16,864 bases of DNA from Treponema sp. (GCA_031288005.1 JAITSE010000073.1:1-16864); one strand, 5' to 3'; positions 7,169-14,984 are shown, counted from the stretch's first letter. Translations and numbers: made by a program. The notes: generated by a model not told the origin, from the letters alone.

Positions 7169-7376
7169 GTATAAAGTGACGGCAGACCGGCATAAACGCA
7201 AAGAAGTCCCAGGCCCGCGGTACTGGAATTCCGGGCCGGGAAGCTGAAATTTTCTGTTTTGCGCCAAAAAGTTTAACGGCCAAGCCGGAGCTTAGGGACA
7301 GGCACTTTGTACCGGGACGATCCACGGCCTTAGCCAAGGGATTTCCATCTGTTTATCCCGGACTTTACAAACGAGG
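7169..7376. other. Divergent intergenic stretch, no gene seen
   Basis: This lies between the infC promoter and the promoter of the gene at 7411. A 63-codon minus-strand frame crosses it, but it has no ribosome site, starts with TTG and overlaps the infC promoter, so I do not call it. A short imperfect palindrome CCTTAGCCAAGG lies near 7329-7340. Confidence 0.5.
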
Positions 7377-7404
7377 TTGCTGATTTTCCAAATTATGCTA
7401 TAGT
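7377..7404 (+). promoter_or_regulatory. Promoter abutting the ATG of the P-loop/Asp23-like gene
   Basis: TTGCTG (7377-7382), 16-base spacer, TATAGT (7399-7404), then only six bases to the ATG at 7411. The transcript should start at or next to the ATG, so the mRNA would be leaderless. Confidence 0.6.
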
Positions 7405-7410
7405 AAATGT

Positions 7411-8292
7411 ATGATTCAAACCCTTTTTTGGGCTTTGCGAAGGATAAAAGTCTACGCCCTCATCGGCGAAAGCGGCACCGGTAAGAGTTTCCGGGCCAAG
7501 CTGGTGGCTCAAAAATATGGAATCGACTTTATTATCGACGACGGTCTCTTAATAAGGGATAACAGAATTATTGCAGGCCATTCGGCAAAAAAGGAAAAAA
7601 CGTTTTTGGCGGCGGTAAAAGTGGCCCTTTTTGACGAAAAGTCCCATAGGGATGAGGTGGCCCGAAGGCTTCAGAGTGAAAAATTCAGCAAAATTCTCGT
7701 TCTTGGGACATCCGAAAAAATGGTCAACAAGATAGCCGCCAGACTTCAACTCCCCCTCCCGAAAAAAATCATCAAAATTGAAGATATTGCTTCTCATGAA
7801 GAAATTGAGCGGGCTATCCGAACCAGGCGTATTGAGGGGAAGCATGTCATCCCTGTGCCGTCAATAGAGGTGAAGCGGAACTACCCGGGAATTTTCTATA
7901 ACGCCATAAAAATTTTTAAGCGGCGGGTTGGCCCGGTGGTCCTGGGTTTGACTCCCCGGGTCCATGAAAAATCCGTTGTCCGGCCTGAGTACTCAAAACG
8001 CGGCCATGTGATCATCTCCGAGGCGGCTTTAAGCCAAATGGTTATTCACTGCGTGGACGAGTATAATCCCAGCATAAGGCTCAAAAAAATTGTGGTAAAG
8101 GACGATGAAGCCGGATACAGGCTGGTTATCACTATAGACGTACCTTTCGGGATACAGATTGGGGGAAATATCCACGCATTGCAGCAGTATGTCATTGAAA
8201 ACATTGAACGGTATACAGGGATTCTTATCGAAGAGGTGAATATAATCATTGATAAAATCTGGCAGTCGCCATCCGGAAGCTTGTCAGATTAG
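7411..8292 (+). CDS. P-loop ATPase fused to Asp23/Gls24-like domain
   Basis: A 293-residue cytoplasmic protein of unknown role. Walker A is GESGTGKS (residues 19-26) in a short nucleotide-binding domain that includes IDFIIDDGLL and KILVLGTSEKMV. A linker around HVIPVPSIEVKRNYPGIF leads to a C-terminal domain (about 198-285), GHVIISEAALSQMVIHCVDE to YTGILIEEVNIIIDKIW, which resembles the Asp23/Gls24 envelope-stress family. There is no Shine-Dalgarno before the ATG and the -10 box ends six bases upstream. TTG at 7435 is a possible alternative start. It diverges from infC and converges on the SfsA gene. I know of no assigned function; the Asp23 assignment is by pattern and is moderately sure. 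Confidence 0.75.
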   Translation: MIQTLFWALRRIKVYALIGESGTGKSFRAKLVAQKYGIDFIIDDGLLIRDNRIIAGHSAKKEKTFLAAVKVALFDEKSHRDEVARRLQSEKFSKILVLGTSEKMVNKIAARLQLPLPKKIIKIEDIASHEEIERAIRTRRIEGKHVIPVPSIEVKRNYPGIFYNAIKIFKRRVGPVVLGLTPRVHEKSVVRPEYSKRGHVIISEAALSQMVIHCVDEYNPSIRLKKIVVKDDEAGYRLVITIDVPFGIQIGGNIHALQQYVIENIERYTGILIEEVNIIIDKIWQSPSGSLSD

Positions 8293-8315
8293 AAATGCAT
8301 ACGCGGCATGGTTTG

Positions 8316-9500
8316 TCAAATAGGGCTGGATAGTAAACTCTCAATATGTCTATACCGGAAGAGCAGATCCGTAAACAGTCTGTTTTTCAATGGATCTTCT
8401 CCAAAACCGAAGAGATGGCTCCCGCAGCGGCAGTCAGAACACCCAAATCCGGGCATTGGCCTTCCACCCAGGTTTTCCATATCCGCCGCAAGACTGCATT
8501 CCAGGTTTCTGTAGGACAGGATAGGCAGCGCCTGTATTCGCCCCGCATGGGGGGTGACATAATCTATATGCCAGTGTTTCCGTTTTTTCAGTTTTCGCAG
8601 ATGGCGGCTTATACGCTGCCGCAGGTTTTTCCGGGCGGACCCGGCATAAATATACCATCCCTTCCTGAGGCGTATCATGCCTAGGGAGCCTGCGATAATT
8701 TCCGTATCCTCCGGCATTTCCAGAATCAAAAGATAGTTTCCGCCGTTGCTCTCCGCCAGCGCCCCGTGGTTTAGGTCAACCGGTATCTCCTCCAGGGCCA
8801 GCGCCGCCATTCCGTCAGCGCCGCATTCAAGCAGCGCCGTATGTACGGGAAGGCATCTTTCCGGCCATTTTTCATCCAAAGCCGTCTTTCCTAACCGAAA
8901 AAGAGCCGAGGCGAATTCCGGGTCCGTATGCAGATTAGGCACAAATCTTTCCGGCTTTCCGTGCATAATGACAAAGAGGATGTGGCAGATATAGCCCTGT
9001 CTGCTCAGGACGGCCAACTCTTTCAGGTGCTTCAGCGCCCGGATACTTGGAGCATCAGGAAACATGGCGGTCCCATATTCAACCAGTGAACAGGCCTTTA
9101 CCTCTACCAGATGGCGCCGTCCATTGCTTCCTATACACAAAAAATCAAATCGTGAAGCCCCAAAAGAGAATTCGCGGTGTATTTCCCTGATCCCGGAAAT
9201 AATACGCGGCAATATCAATCTTTCCGCCGCCAGATTGGCGCGGGAAGCAAACAAGGGAACCACCCCGTCACGGCAGCGCAGCCCTGCCGCAGTCCAGTCT
9301 GTCTTCGCCTTCCCTTTCCCCGCATTCCGCCTTTCCAGGATAAGATTTGTCCCGGGAAACATAAGTTCGGTCAAACGCCCCGGATTTGGGCAATGACAAC
9401 GCAGCCGCTCTTTACCGTCTGCGGCAATGATGAGAAACCGGTTGGGCCGGCTTATAAATATTGCCTCACGATCAGCGTTAAACATTTTTACCGTTTGCAT
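8316..9500 (-). CDS. sfsA: SfsA nuclease fused to DUF123 GIY-YIG-like domain
   Basis: A 394-residue two-domain protein. Residues 13-235 are SfsA, now regarded as a DNA/RNA nuclease of PD-(D/E)XK type: [14 protein letters not shown] at 37-50, and RFDFLCIGS followed by LVEVKACSL, giving D119, E133 and K135 as likely catalytic residues. Residues 253-368 are DUF123, a GIY-YIG-related domain often joined to endonuclease III in archaea: GWYIYAGSA (281-289), [15 protein letters not shown] (309-314) and [14 protein letters not shown] (351-364). SfsA alone is about 235 residues, so this is a fusion. The ATG at 9500 has GGTGA upstream; M6 is an alternative start. It is the last gene of a three-gene unit, 32 bases after the DUF4130 gene. 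Confidence 0.9.
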   Translation of the reverse strand: MQTVKMFNADREAIFISRPNRFLIIAADGKERLRCHCPNPGRLTELMFPGTNLILERRNAGKGKAKTDWTAAGLRCRDGVVPLFASRANLAAERLILPRIISGIREIHREFSFGASRFDFLCIGSNGRRHLVEVKACSLVEYGTAMFPDAPSIRALKHLKELAVLSRQGYICHILFVIMHGKPERFVPNLHTDPEFASALFRLGKTALDEKWPERCLPVHTALLECGADGMAALALEEIPVDLNHGALAESNGGNYLLILEMPEDTEIIAGSLGMIRLRKGWYIYAGSARKNLRQRISRHLRKLKKRKHWHIDYVTPHAGRIQALPILSYRNLECSLAADMENLGGRPMPGFGCSDCRCGSHLFGFGEDPLKNRLFTDLLFRYRHIESLLSSPI

Positions 9501-9519
9501 AATGATTCACCATTTTTAC

Positions 9520-9539
9520 GCTTTGAAGCGCGTCAAAGC
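9520..9539 (-). promoter_or_regulatory. Short hairpin at the DUF4130 gene stop
   Basis: GCTTTGA (9520-9526) pairs with TCAAAGC (9533-9539) around a six-base loop. It overlaps the stop codon of the upstream gene and lies before sfsA. It may modulate transcript stability or translation; there is no U-tract. Confidence 0.35.
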
Positions 9540-10369
9540 TCGTTCAGGTAATTTCTGTACCGCAGCGGCATGAAACGCTTCTGTAACAAAGGATTCCGGC
9601 GGCTTTCGTTGCTGATAGATATGTGGTAGCTGCGCCACAGGTTCACCCAGGCGTCGGCTTTCTGAATGGACTGCCGCGGGGCCGGAATAAGCCTGGGATA
9701 CCCATCATCGGAACAGATTAGGGCGAGCCGCCGCTTCTCGTCTATTACCGCCCAAGGGATACCCCCAAAACGCAGGGAAAAATGTTCCGCTAGGCCGGGA
9801 AGGACGAAATGATCAGGAGCGCACAAGGCTGTGTAAGCCCCAATGCTGTCTGGAGTAAATCTGAGCAGTCCGCGGAGCCGGTCTATCTCACGGCAGACCT
9901 TGAATGCGGCTGACAGGGCAGCCTCTGCCGCCGGGTCTCCACGGTCTGAGGCCGCAAGTCCGGCGGCCCGCCTTGCCTCTGTTGATCCTATGACATCAAG
10001 GCTGCCGCGTCCTCCAAGCCTAGCCGCGGATATCACCTTCCAAGCGAAGCGGACGAGCTCAGCGGCTATGGGGATCTCACTCATCCAGCCATAAATGAAA
10101 GTATCAAAGGCATCAGCCGAAACAGTTGATAACTCTTTTGCCGCGCCGCCCTCTGATTCAAAAAAAGACGCGGGGTCTGTCCCTTTGAGCAGAAAGGTAT
10201 TCCCGGCATCCTCCACCCCGAAAAGGTCTCCCTGGATTGGATTCTTCGAGCCGGCCATAGCAGGAGAATAGGCGCCTGAAACCAGCCTTATCCTGTCAGG
10301 CAGAGGCGCTCCCAAGAGTACGCCGTCCAGGACGGCGAAAAGTCCTTCAAGGCTTCCATCGTATACCAC
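9533..10369 (-). CDS. TIGR03915/DUF4130 probable DNA metabolism protein
   Basis: A 278-residue protein of the TIGR03915/DUF4130 family, the usual partner of the TIGR03916 radical SAM protein. The family is predicted to act in DNA repair or modification but lacks a shown activity. Typical features are the N-terminal VYDGSLEGLF, the central FIYGWMSEI and the C-terminal ESRRNPLLQKRFMPLRYRNY. The family is sometimes fused to uracil-DNA glycosylase; no such domain is present here. The start is unclear. GTG at 10369 gives the conserved beginning but lies 15 bases from GGAGG, while an ATT codon four codons earlier sits at ideal spacing (six bases). The gene follows the radical SAM gene by 21 bases. 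Confidence 0.88.
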   Translation of the reverse strand: MVYDGSLEGLFAVLDGVLLGAPLPDRIRLVSGAYSPAMAGSKNPIQGDLFGVEDAGNTFLLKGTDPASFFESEGGAAKELSTVSADAFDTFIYGWMSEIPIAAELVRFAWKVISAARLGGRGSLDVIGSTEARRAAGLAASDRGDPAAEAALSAAFKVCREIDRLRGLLRFTPDSIGAYTALCAPDHFVLPGLAEHFSLRFGGIPWAVIDEKRRLALICSDDGYPRLIPAPRQSIQKADAWVNLWRSYHISISNESRRNPLLQKRFMPLRYRNYLNEL

Positions 10370-10390
10370 TTCCGTAATATTTTCCCTCCG

Positions 10391-11677
10391 TTAGAATTCA
10401 AATAGAGGCAGTTGAAATCCCGCGCCGCCGCTGTCCGCCAAAATGCGGCTGACTCGTCCGAGGTCATCCAGTCTATCCAGGGCCGCTCCCGCAACGGTTA
10501 TAAAGTACCGCGCCCGCTTGAGGGTAACTCCAAGGCGGCGGAGAATATCGAAGCTCAGGGAGCGGGAACGCCGGGTTTCTATGATGCGGCGGCATGATTT
10601 GACCCCTATTCCCGGTACCCGGAGAAGTTCTTCGTAATCAGCCCGGCTTACTTCCACAGGAAAACGCTCAGGATGCTTCAGAGCCCAAGCGGTCTTTGGG
10701 TCTAGGCGTTTGTCCAAGTATGAACCGTCTTCCAAAATTTCAGCGGCGGTGAAATGATAAAACCTGAGCAGCCAGTCAGCCTGGTAGAGGCGGTGTTCGC
10801 GCGCCAGCGGCGGGGTGGATATTTCCGGAAGTCTGGGGTCCGGAATTCCTCCCCAGCCGGGATTCCCCACGGGCATGAAGGCGGAGTAATACACCCGGCG
10901 AAGGCCGAATTTCCGGTAAAGCGCCCCAGAAAGGGCGATAATCTGCCGGTCGTCCTCAGCGGAAACCCCCACTATGATCTGGGTACTCTGCCCCGCCGGA
11001 GCGAATACCGGGGTGGAGCGGATACGCCGGCGGTCTTCTTCATACTCGACGCCGGTCCGGAATGTCTCTTCCATGGCCCGCAGAATCTCCCTTCCGGATT
11101 TTTGAGGGGCCAGAGTTTGCAAACTCTTATCTGTGGGCAGTTCAATATTTGCGCTGAGCCGGTCCGCCCAGCGCCCCGCCTCACGGATGAGTTTTTCCCC
11201 GCTTCCTGGGATGATCTTGAGGTGTATATATCCGCCATATCCCGCTTCCGTTCTGAGTTTTTTGGCCGTCTCGATGAGCTTCTCCATAACGATGTCGGGA
11301 TCGGAAAAAATCCCCGATGAAAGGAACAGCCCTTCTATATAATTGCGCCGGTAAAACTCGCAGGTAAGTTCTACAAGTTCGCCCGCGGTAAAGGAAGTTC
11401 TTGGAATGTCTGCGGATGCCCGGTTGACGCAGTAGGCGCAGTCGTACCGGCACACATTGGAATAGAGCACTTTAAGAAGGCTGACGCAGCGTCCATCGCC
11501 TGTCCAGGAATGGCATACCCCAGCGGGAACGTTTACCCCCAAACTCCGCCGGCCTTTGCCGTTTCCGGCGTCTTGACCGTTCTGCGGCGCTCCGCTTGAA
11601 GCGCAGGACGCATCGTATTTTGCGGCCGCCGATAAAATAGTTATCTTTTCAGCCAGTTCCATATAAGTACTATACAT
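10391..11677 (-). CDS. Radical SAM protein, putative DNA modification/repair (TIGR03916)
   Basis: A radical SAM enzyme of up to 428 residues. The cluster motif CRYDCAYC (C76, C80, C83) binds a 4Fe-4S cluster and S-adenosylmethionine. The surrounding SLLKVLYSNVCRYDCAYCVN and SSGIF segments fit TIGR03916, a family named as putative DNA modification or repair. The C-terminal helix-hairpin-helix LLRVPGIGVKSCRRI (351-365) suggests DNA binding. The first in-frame ATG is 11677, but the promoter's -10 box covers 11669-11674. The conserved sequence MELAEKITILSAAAKYDASC begins at M6, so the true start is probably 11662 (423 residues) on a leaderless mRNA. It heads the operon with the DUF4130 and SfsA-DUF123 genes. 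The reaction and substrate are unknown. Confidence 0.9.
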   Translation of the reverse strand: MYSTYMELAEKITILSAAAKYDASCASSGAPQNGQDAGNGKGRRSLGVNVPAGVCHSWTGDGRCVSLLKVLYSNVCRYDCAYCVNRASADIPRTSFTAGELVELTCEFYRRNYIEGLFLSSGIFSDPDIVMEKLIETAKKLRTEAGYGGYIHLKIIPGSGEKLIREAGRWADRLSANIELPTDKSLQTLAPQKSGREILRAMEETFRTGVEYEEDRRRIRSTPVFAPAGQSTQIIVGVSAEDDRQIIALSGALYRKFGLRRVYYSAFMPVGNPGWGGIPDPRLPEISTPPLAREHRLYQADWLLRFYHFTAAEILEDGSYLDKRLDPKTAWALKHPERFPVEVSRADYEELLRVPGIGVKSCRRIIETRRSRSLSFDILRRLGVTLKRARYFITVAGAALDRLDDLGRVSRILADSGGAGFQLPLFEF

Positions 11678-11697
11678 TTGTATAGAAAATGATGCAA
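11669..11697 (-). promoter_or_regulatory. Promoter of the radical SAM/DUF4130/SfsA operon
   Basis: Minus strand: TTGCAT (11692-11697), 17-base spacer, TATAGT (11669-11674), then six bases to the ATG at 11662. There is no Shine-Dalgarno sequence between the predicted start and the ATG, so a leaderless transcript is likely. This also argues against the longer reading from 11677. Confidence 0.6.
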
Positions 11698-11870
11698 GAA
11701 GAAAACTAATGGGCCTCCACGCCGCAAGCGCAAAACTAGAGTTTGACGAACTACGGGTTCCAGTTCTACGGCCGGGTTGGCTGATTAAAAAAATTTTTCA
11801 ACGAAAATGTGATACGCCGTATTGAGAATTTGGGCAAAAGGCTGCTTCAAAAGTGAAATACTCTGAATTT

Positions 11871-12767
11871 TTAACGGCCTGTCCGGATCCATTCGGTTTC
11901 CTGAATTTTGCCGTGGGTTATTTTCATTGCGGTTTCCAGGCCATAGTCTATAACGCTTGAAATCTTTATTCCCCGCAAAACTGTCCCATTCTCATACAAC
12001 AGAAATTCCCAGCGCATAGGTTTCGCCTCACCTGTCAGCCGTCTTGCCGCAAGATATGGAATGGCCGGACGGGAAGGCTCCTGCCGGTAGTAGTAAGCCT
12101 CTGTATTGTGGGAATTCTGCGTCACTTTAAGGACATTGTCTTCGATTGAATAAAGCAGATTCATCTGCGCGCCGGAAGAAAAAACAGCGATGCCCTGGCC
12201 GCCGCGCCGGAGGCGGATCATCGCCAACTCAGGCTCCCCCTGCCAGGCGCCTGTAACGGCGTATTCTGTGATGGTTTCACTCTCCGTTTCATCCGGCGGA
12301 ATGGCGCGTCCATCCGCTGCGTCCGTGGAGGCGCCGGAACCGTTGGCCGGGGTTCTTCCGGTAAAGGCCGATTCCACGACAGAGCGGGCATTGAGTATCA
12401 AATCCCCGGCGCTTTTATATGCCGATGAGAACAAGACCCTTTCACCCTCGCCCAGCTTGTATATTTCCAGAGTTAAAACAAGCTTGTCAGCATCCTGGGT
12501 AACGCTTCCCGAAAAGATATAGTCAGGGGTCTGTTCTTCCAGCAGGGCAGGTTTGATGTCAAGCCATTCCGGGAAATCATCGCGAACAAGCATTTCTCCC
12601 AAATTCTTAATATAGGAATATATAAGCGCTTCAATAATCCGGGCTTCATCGGCGTTTAAGCCGTCAATCACCAGCGGGGAAACCAGGACAAAATACTTTT
12701 CCTCCGCAGCCGGAAATGAGACAAGACGAAAAGCCAAAAGACTTGTCAAAAAAACTTTTTTTATCAT
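11871..12767 (-). CDS. Exported protein of unknown function
   Basis: A 298-residue protein I do not recognise at the gene level. Residues 1-21 form a signal peptide: a KK start, the hydrophobic run VFLTSLLAFRLVSF and a PAAEEK cleavage-like end. No lipobox cysteine is present. Residues 23-135 alternate strands and helices around YIFSGSVTQDADKLVLTLEI, which recalls the TolB N-terminal-like domain found in spirochaete envelope proteins. A low-complexity linker (about 138-165) leads to a C-terminal beta-rich domain from TGAWQG to the end, possibly lipocalin-like. It is probably periplasmic. It follows smpB in the same direction, after a gap with four 21-base repeats. A possible promoter has TATGGT six bases from the ATG. 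Confidence 0.75.
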   Translation of the reverse strand: MIKKVFLTSLLAFRLVSFPAAEEKYFVLVSPLVIDGLNADEARIIEALIYSYIKNLGEMLVRDDFPEWLDIKPALLEEQTPDYIFSGSVTQDADKLVLTLEIYKLGEGERVLFSSAYKSAGDLILNARSVVESAFTGRTPANGSGASTDAADGRAIPPDETESETITEYAVTGAWQGEPELAMIRLRRGGQGIAVFSSGAQMNLLYSIEDNVLKVTQNSHNTEAYYYRQEPSRPAIPYLAARRLTGEAKPMRWEFLLYENGTVLRGIKISSVIDYGLETAMKITHGKIQETEWIRTGR

Positions 12768-12773
12768 ATAGAA

Positions 12774-12803
12774 ACCATAACCCCTTTTAGAGGATTCTGT
12801 CTA
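12774..12803 (-). promoter_or_regulatory. Possible promoter of the exported protein gene
   Basis: Minus strand: TAGACA (12798-12803), 18-base spacer, TATGGT (12774-12779), six bases to the ATG at 12767. It is weaker than the other promoters. A competing reading is a mini-frame, ATG GTT TCT ATA TGA, behind AAGGGG, whose stop overlaps the real ATG and could couple translation. Confidence 0.35.
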
Positions 12804-12886
12804 CTTTAATCTCCACTTTTTTTTATATGTCTTTTCTTCCAGGATTCTGCCCCCGCATTTTTTCCGTGGGGAGAATTGCGCGGCCC

Positions 12887-12970
12887 GCCGGCGCTAGGAC
12901 TTAAATTGCCGGCGCTAGGACTTAAATTGCCGGCGCTGGGACTTAAATTGCCGGCGCTGGGACTTAAATC
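12887..12970. repeat. Four tandem 21-base repeats
   Basis: The unit begins GCCGGCGCTRGGACTTAAAT. Copies lie at 12887-12907, 12908-12928, 12929-12949 and 12950-12970. Copies 1-2 carry A and copies 3-4 carry G at position 10, and the last base of copy 4 differs. The array lies between smpB and the exported protein gene. Confidence 0.95.
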
Positions 12971-12982
12971 CCTCAGCAGCGC

Positions 12983-13450
12983 TTAGTGCAGTCTTTGGCG
13001 AAATTCCCGGGATATTTCCCGTTTTATATCCCGTTCCCGAATGTCAGCCCGCTTGTCATAGGCTTTTTTCCCTTTACACAGGCCAAGCTCCACCTTTACC
13101 CTGCCGTTTTTAAAGTAAAAAGACAGGGGTATAAGGGTGAAGCCTTTTTCTTCCACTTTCCGGGCAATACGTTTAATCTCATCTCTGTGAAGGAGGAGTT
13201 TTTTTTTCCGGTCCGGGTCATGGTTGAAGACAGACGAGAACGGGTTTTCCGCAATCCTTAGAGATTTTAGCCAGACCTCACCGCTCATTAGCTCTGCCCA
13301 GGCGTCGGGAAAGGAGATTTTTCCGTCTCTAAAGGACTTCACCTCAGTTCCCAGAAGTTCTATGCCGCACTCATACTTGTCGTCCACCGCATAATCAAAT
13401 CTTGCCTTACGGTTCACCGCAATGATTTTGACGCCGCCGCCTTCACTCAT
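12983..13450 (-). CDS. smpB: SsrA-binding protein SmpB
   Basis: A 155-residue SmpB, the protein that carries tmRNA to stalled ribosomes for trans-translation. Family blocks are clear: AVNRKARFDYAVDDKYECGI, then LLGTEVKSFRDGKISFPDAW, the ENPFSSVFNHDPDRKKKLLL segment, and the basic C-terminal tail with GKKAYDKRADIRERD. The frame is open to an ATG at 13495, but the homologous region begins just after the ATG at 13450, so I use that. It overlaps the stop of the PEGA-SUMF gene by 8 bases (ATGAGTGA), which suggests coupling. No tmRNA gene (ssrA) is visible in the window. Confidence 0.96.
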   Translation of the reverse strand: MSEGGGVKIIAVNRKARFDYAVDDKYECGIELLGTEVKSFRDGKISFPDAWAELMSGEVWLKSLRIAENPFSSVFNHDPDRKKKLLLHRDEIKRIARKVEEKGFTLIPLSFYFKNGRVKVELGLCKGKKAYDKRADIRERDIKREISREFRQRLH

Positions 13451-14921
13451 GGCCGGGCCCTGGTCTTGGCGCAATAAGCGGGCGGAATGACACAAAGGGG
13501 GAGCAAAATTGAGGCGGCAGGGAAGCCCTGGTTTCCGTGTTCACTGAACCAGGCTGGTTTATCCATGAACCGCCCCGGAGAGAGCGTTCCGGCGAACCAA
13601 TGCGGGCCGCGGCTTCTTCCTGAGCGGGTAAAAAGCCCAGGGGAGCGTATAAGTCTTCACACCATTCCCAGAAGCTGAAGCTTTCGCCTTGAACCGGGGG
13701 CGCATACTCCCATTCCGCCTCCGTAGGGAGCCTGACGTTGTAAGAGGAGAGGTCTGGGGGGAGGAGTCCAGTAAGCCATTCGCAGTATGCCTTTGCCGCG
13801 TACCAGGAAATGCAGGAAATTCCCGTATCAGGCGGGCCGCCGGCAAAAGCGGCAAGGTACTCATCCGTAACCAGGCCCTGCTCCCGGAGGGCCGCGGCGT
13901 TCTGAAGCTTCCATCTGGGATTGGCGGCCAGAAAAGCCTCCCAAGACGAAGAAGGCACGGCTTCAGCCGCGATATAAAAGCCCCCGGAGCTTTCCCTGAA
14001 AACAAGCCCTCCGGCCTCGATGGTCCTGGAAGAAAAAGCTCTCGTATCTGGCGTTTGAGATGCGGGCGGAGATTTGCGATACCAGGCGGAATTCTTCACG
14101 GCGGACGCGGCGTCAGGGGAGAGGTAATTTGCAAGGACCTCCGCGGCGCCGGGACTTTTTTCCAGGCGGGCGATTAAATCTCTGGCGGAGCCCAGGGCCG
14201 ATACCGGGGAAGGGGAGAGGCCCCCATTATCAATGAGAAAAGCCGCCCGCAGGAAGTCCCGCAGGGCGGCCCGGGTAGCCGTGAATCTTAGGGCCGCGTC
14301 AAGAATAGCAGTCATATCTTCCCGGATTATGGGATCAGCGGCGGCGGGTCCAGCCCGGTAAGCTCCTTCGGAAAGGCTCAGGGGTATCTGGTAGGCTGCT
14401 GTTGGTTCCCCGGCCAGGGACCAGGCGGCAAAATCCGCCGCCCCAAGGACAAGGGCTTCCAGGGGATCCGCGGCAGTCATTACCGCTGTTACAGGAACCC
14501 GCTTGGGCGCAAAAGCCGAAGCGAAGACTCTCCCGGGGATTTCGTATTCCGCCGTTACGGGGGTGAAACCCGGAAGCACGAATTCAAAAGTCCGCTTTCC
14601 CTGGGAAACAAATATTTCGCAGGGCGCGGTCCCAAGGTAAATCCCGTCTACCCTGACGGCCGCGCCATGAGGCTCGGAACGGAGGACTACTGCGCTCCCT
14701 GGATTGGAAAGGCCGGGATAGATCAACGCCGCAAAGACTGCGGCAATAATCACAAGGCAATAAATAACGGCAAGGTAGACGCCCGGTCTGAGGCCCAAAA
14801 CAGAGGGCAGGACGACCCGGTCTTCCGGGAGTATCGCATTCGGCCCTTGCGCCTGAGCGCAGTCATTGGCGTCTTTCCCGTTCCCGGCGGCTGTTTTTTT
14901 CGTCTTTTTTTTATTGATCAT
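13443..14921 (-). CDS. Membrane-anchored PEGA and SUMF (FGE-sulfatase) domain protein
   Basis: A 492-residue envelope protein. Residues 1-45 are a charged cytoplasmic head, 47-69 one transmembrane helix, and 77-149 a PEGA domain (SEPHGAAVRVDGIYLGTAPC). Residues 150-295 are an alanine-rich helical linker. About 298-482 are a formylglycine-generating-enzyme-like (SUMF) fold: ISWYAAKAYCEWLTG, RLPTEAEWEYA, WEWCEDLY, RSLRGGSW and the closing VSFRP. In most bacteria such domains are ligand-binding or structural rather than sulfatase-activating, and no sulfatase lies nearby. The consensus promoter's TATAAT ends five bases before the ATG. smpB overlaps its 3' end. Its target is unknown. Confidence 0.85.
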   Translation of the reverse strand: MINKKKTKKTAAGNGKDANDCAQAQGPNAILPEDRVVLPSVLGLRPGVYLAVIYCLVIIAAVFAALIYPGLSNPGSAVVLRSEPHGAAVRVDGIYLGTAPCEIFVSQGKRTFEFVLPGFTPVTAEYEIPGRVFASAFAPKRVPVTAVMTAADPLEALVLGAADFAAWSLAGEPTAAYQIPLSLSEGAYRAGPAAADPIIREDMTAILDAALRFTATRAALRDFLRAAFLIDNGGLSPSPVSALGSARDLIARLEKSPGAAEVLANYLSPDAASAVKNSAWYRKSPPASQTPDTRAFSSRTIEAGGLVFRESSGGFYIAAEAVPSSSWEAFLAANPRWKLQNAAALREQGLVTDEYLAAFAGGPPDTGISCISWYAAKAYCEWLTGLLPPDLSSYNVRLPTEAEWEYAPPVQGESFSFWEWCEDLYAPLGFLPAQEEAAARIGSPERSLRGGSWINQPGSVNTETRASLPPQFCSPFVSFRPLIAPRPGPGHE

Positions 14922-14926
14922 GGTGC

Positions 14927-14956
14927 ATTATAGAATTCCCCTCCCGCCATTGTCAA
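14927..14956 (-). promoter_or_regulatory. Consensus promoter of the PEGA-SUMF/smpB operon
   Basis: Minus strand: perfect TTGACA (14951-14956), 18-base spacer, perfect TATAAT (14927-14932), then five bases to the ATG at 14921. A leaderless transcript is expected. A GGAGGGG inside the spacer is 16 bases from the ATG, too far to act as its ribosome site. It could instead serve a five-codon frame (MHHDQ) overlapping the start if transcription begins upstream. Confidence 0.7.
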
Positions 14957-14984
14957 CGATTCGGCGTGGGAACCGCTGTTCTAC

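Noticed and set aside
7146..7337. 63-codon minus-strand frame upstream of infC
   Set aside because: It starts with TTG without a ribosome site, has no recognisable domain, and its 3' end covers the infC promoter.
10754..11320. 188-codon frame antisense to the radical SAM gene
   Set aside because: It lies inside a gene with an intact cluster motif and has no independent evidence.
12887..12970. CRISPR-like array
   Set aside because: The repeats are directly adjacent with no spacers, and no cas genes are present.
13450..13495. 15-residue N-terminal extension of SmpB
   Set aside because: The extension has no similarity to the family and lies within the upstream gene; the ATG at 13450 gives a normal SmpB.
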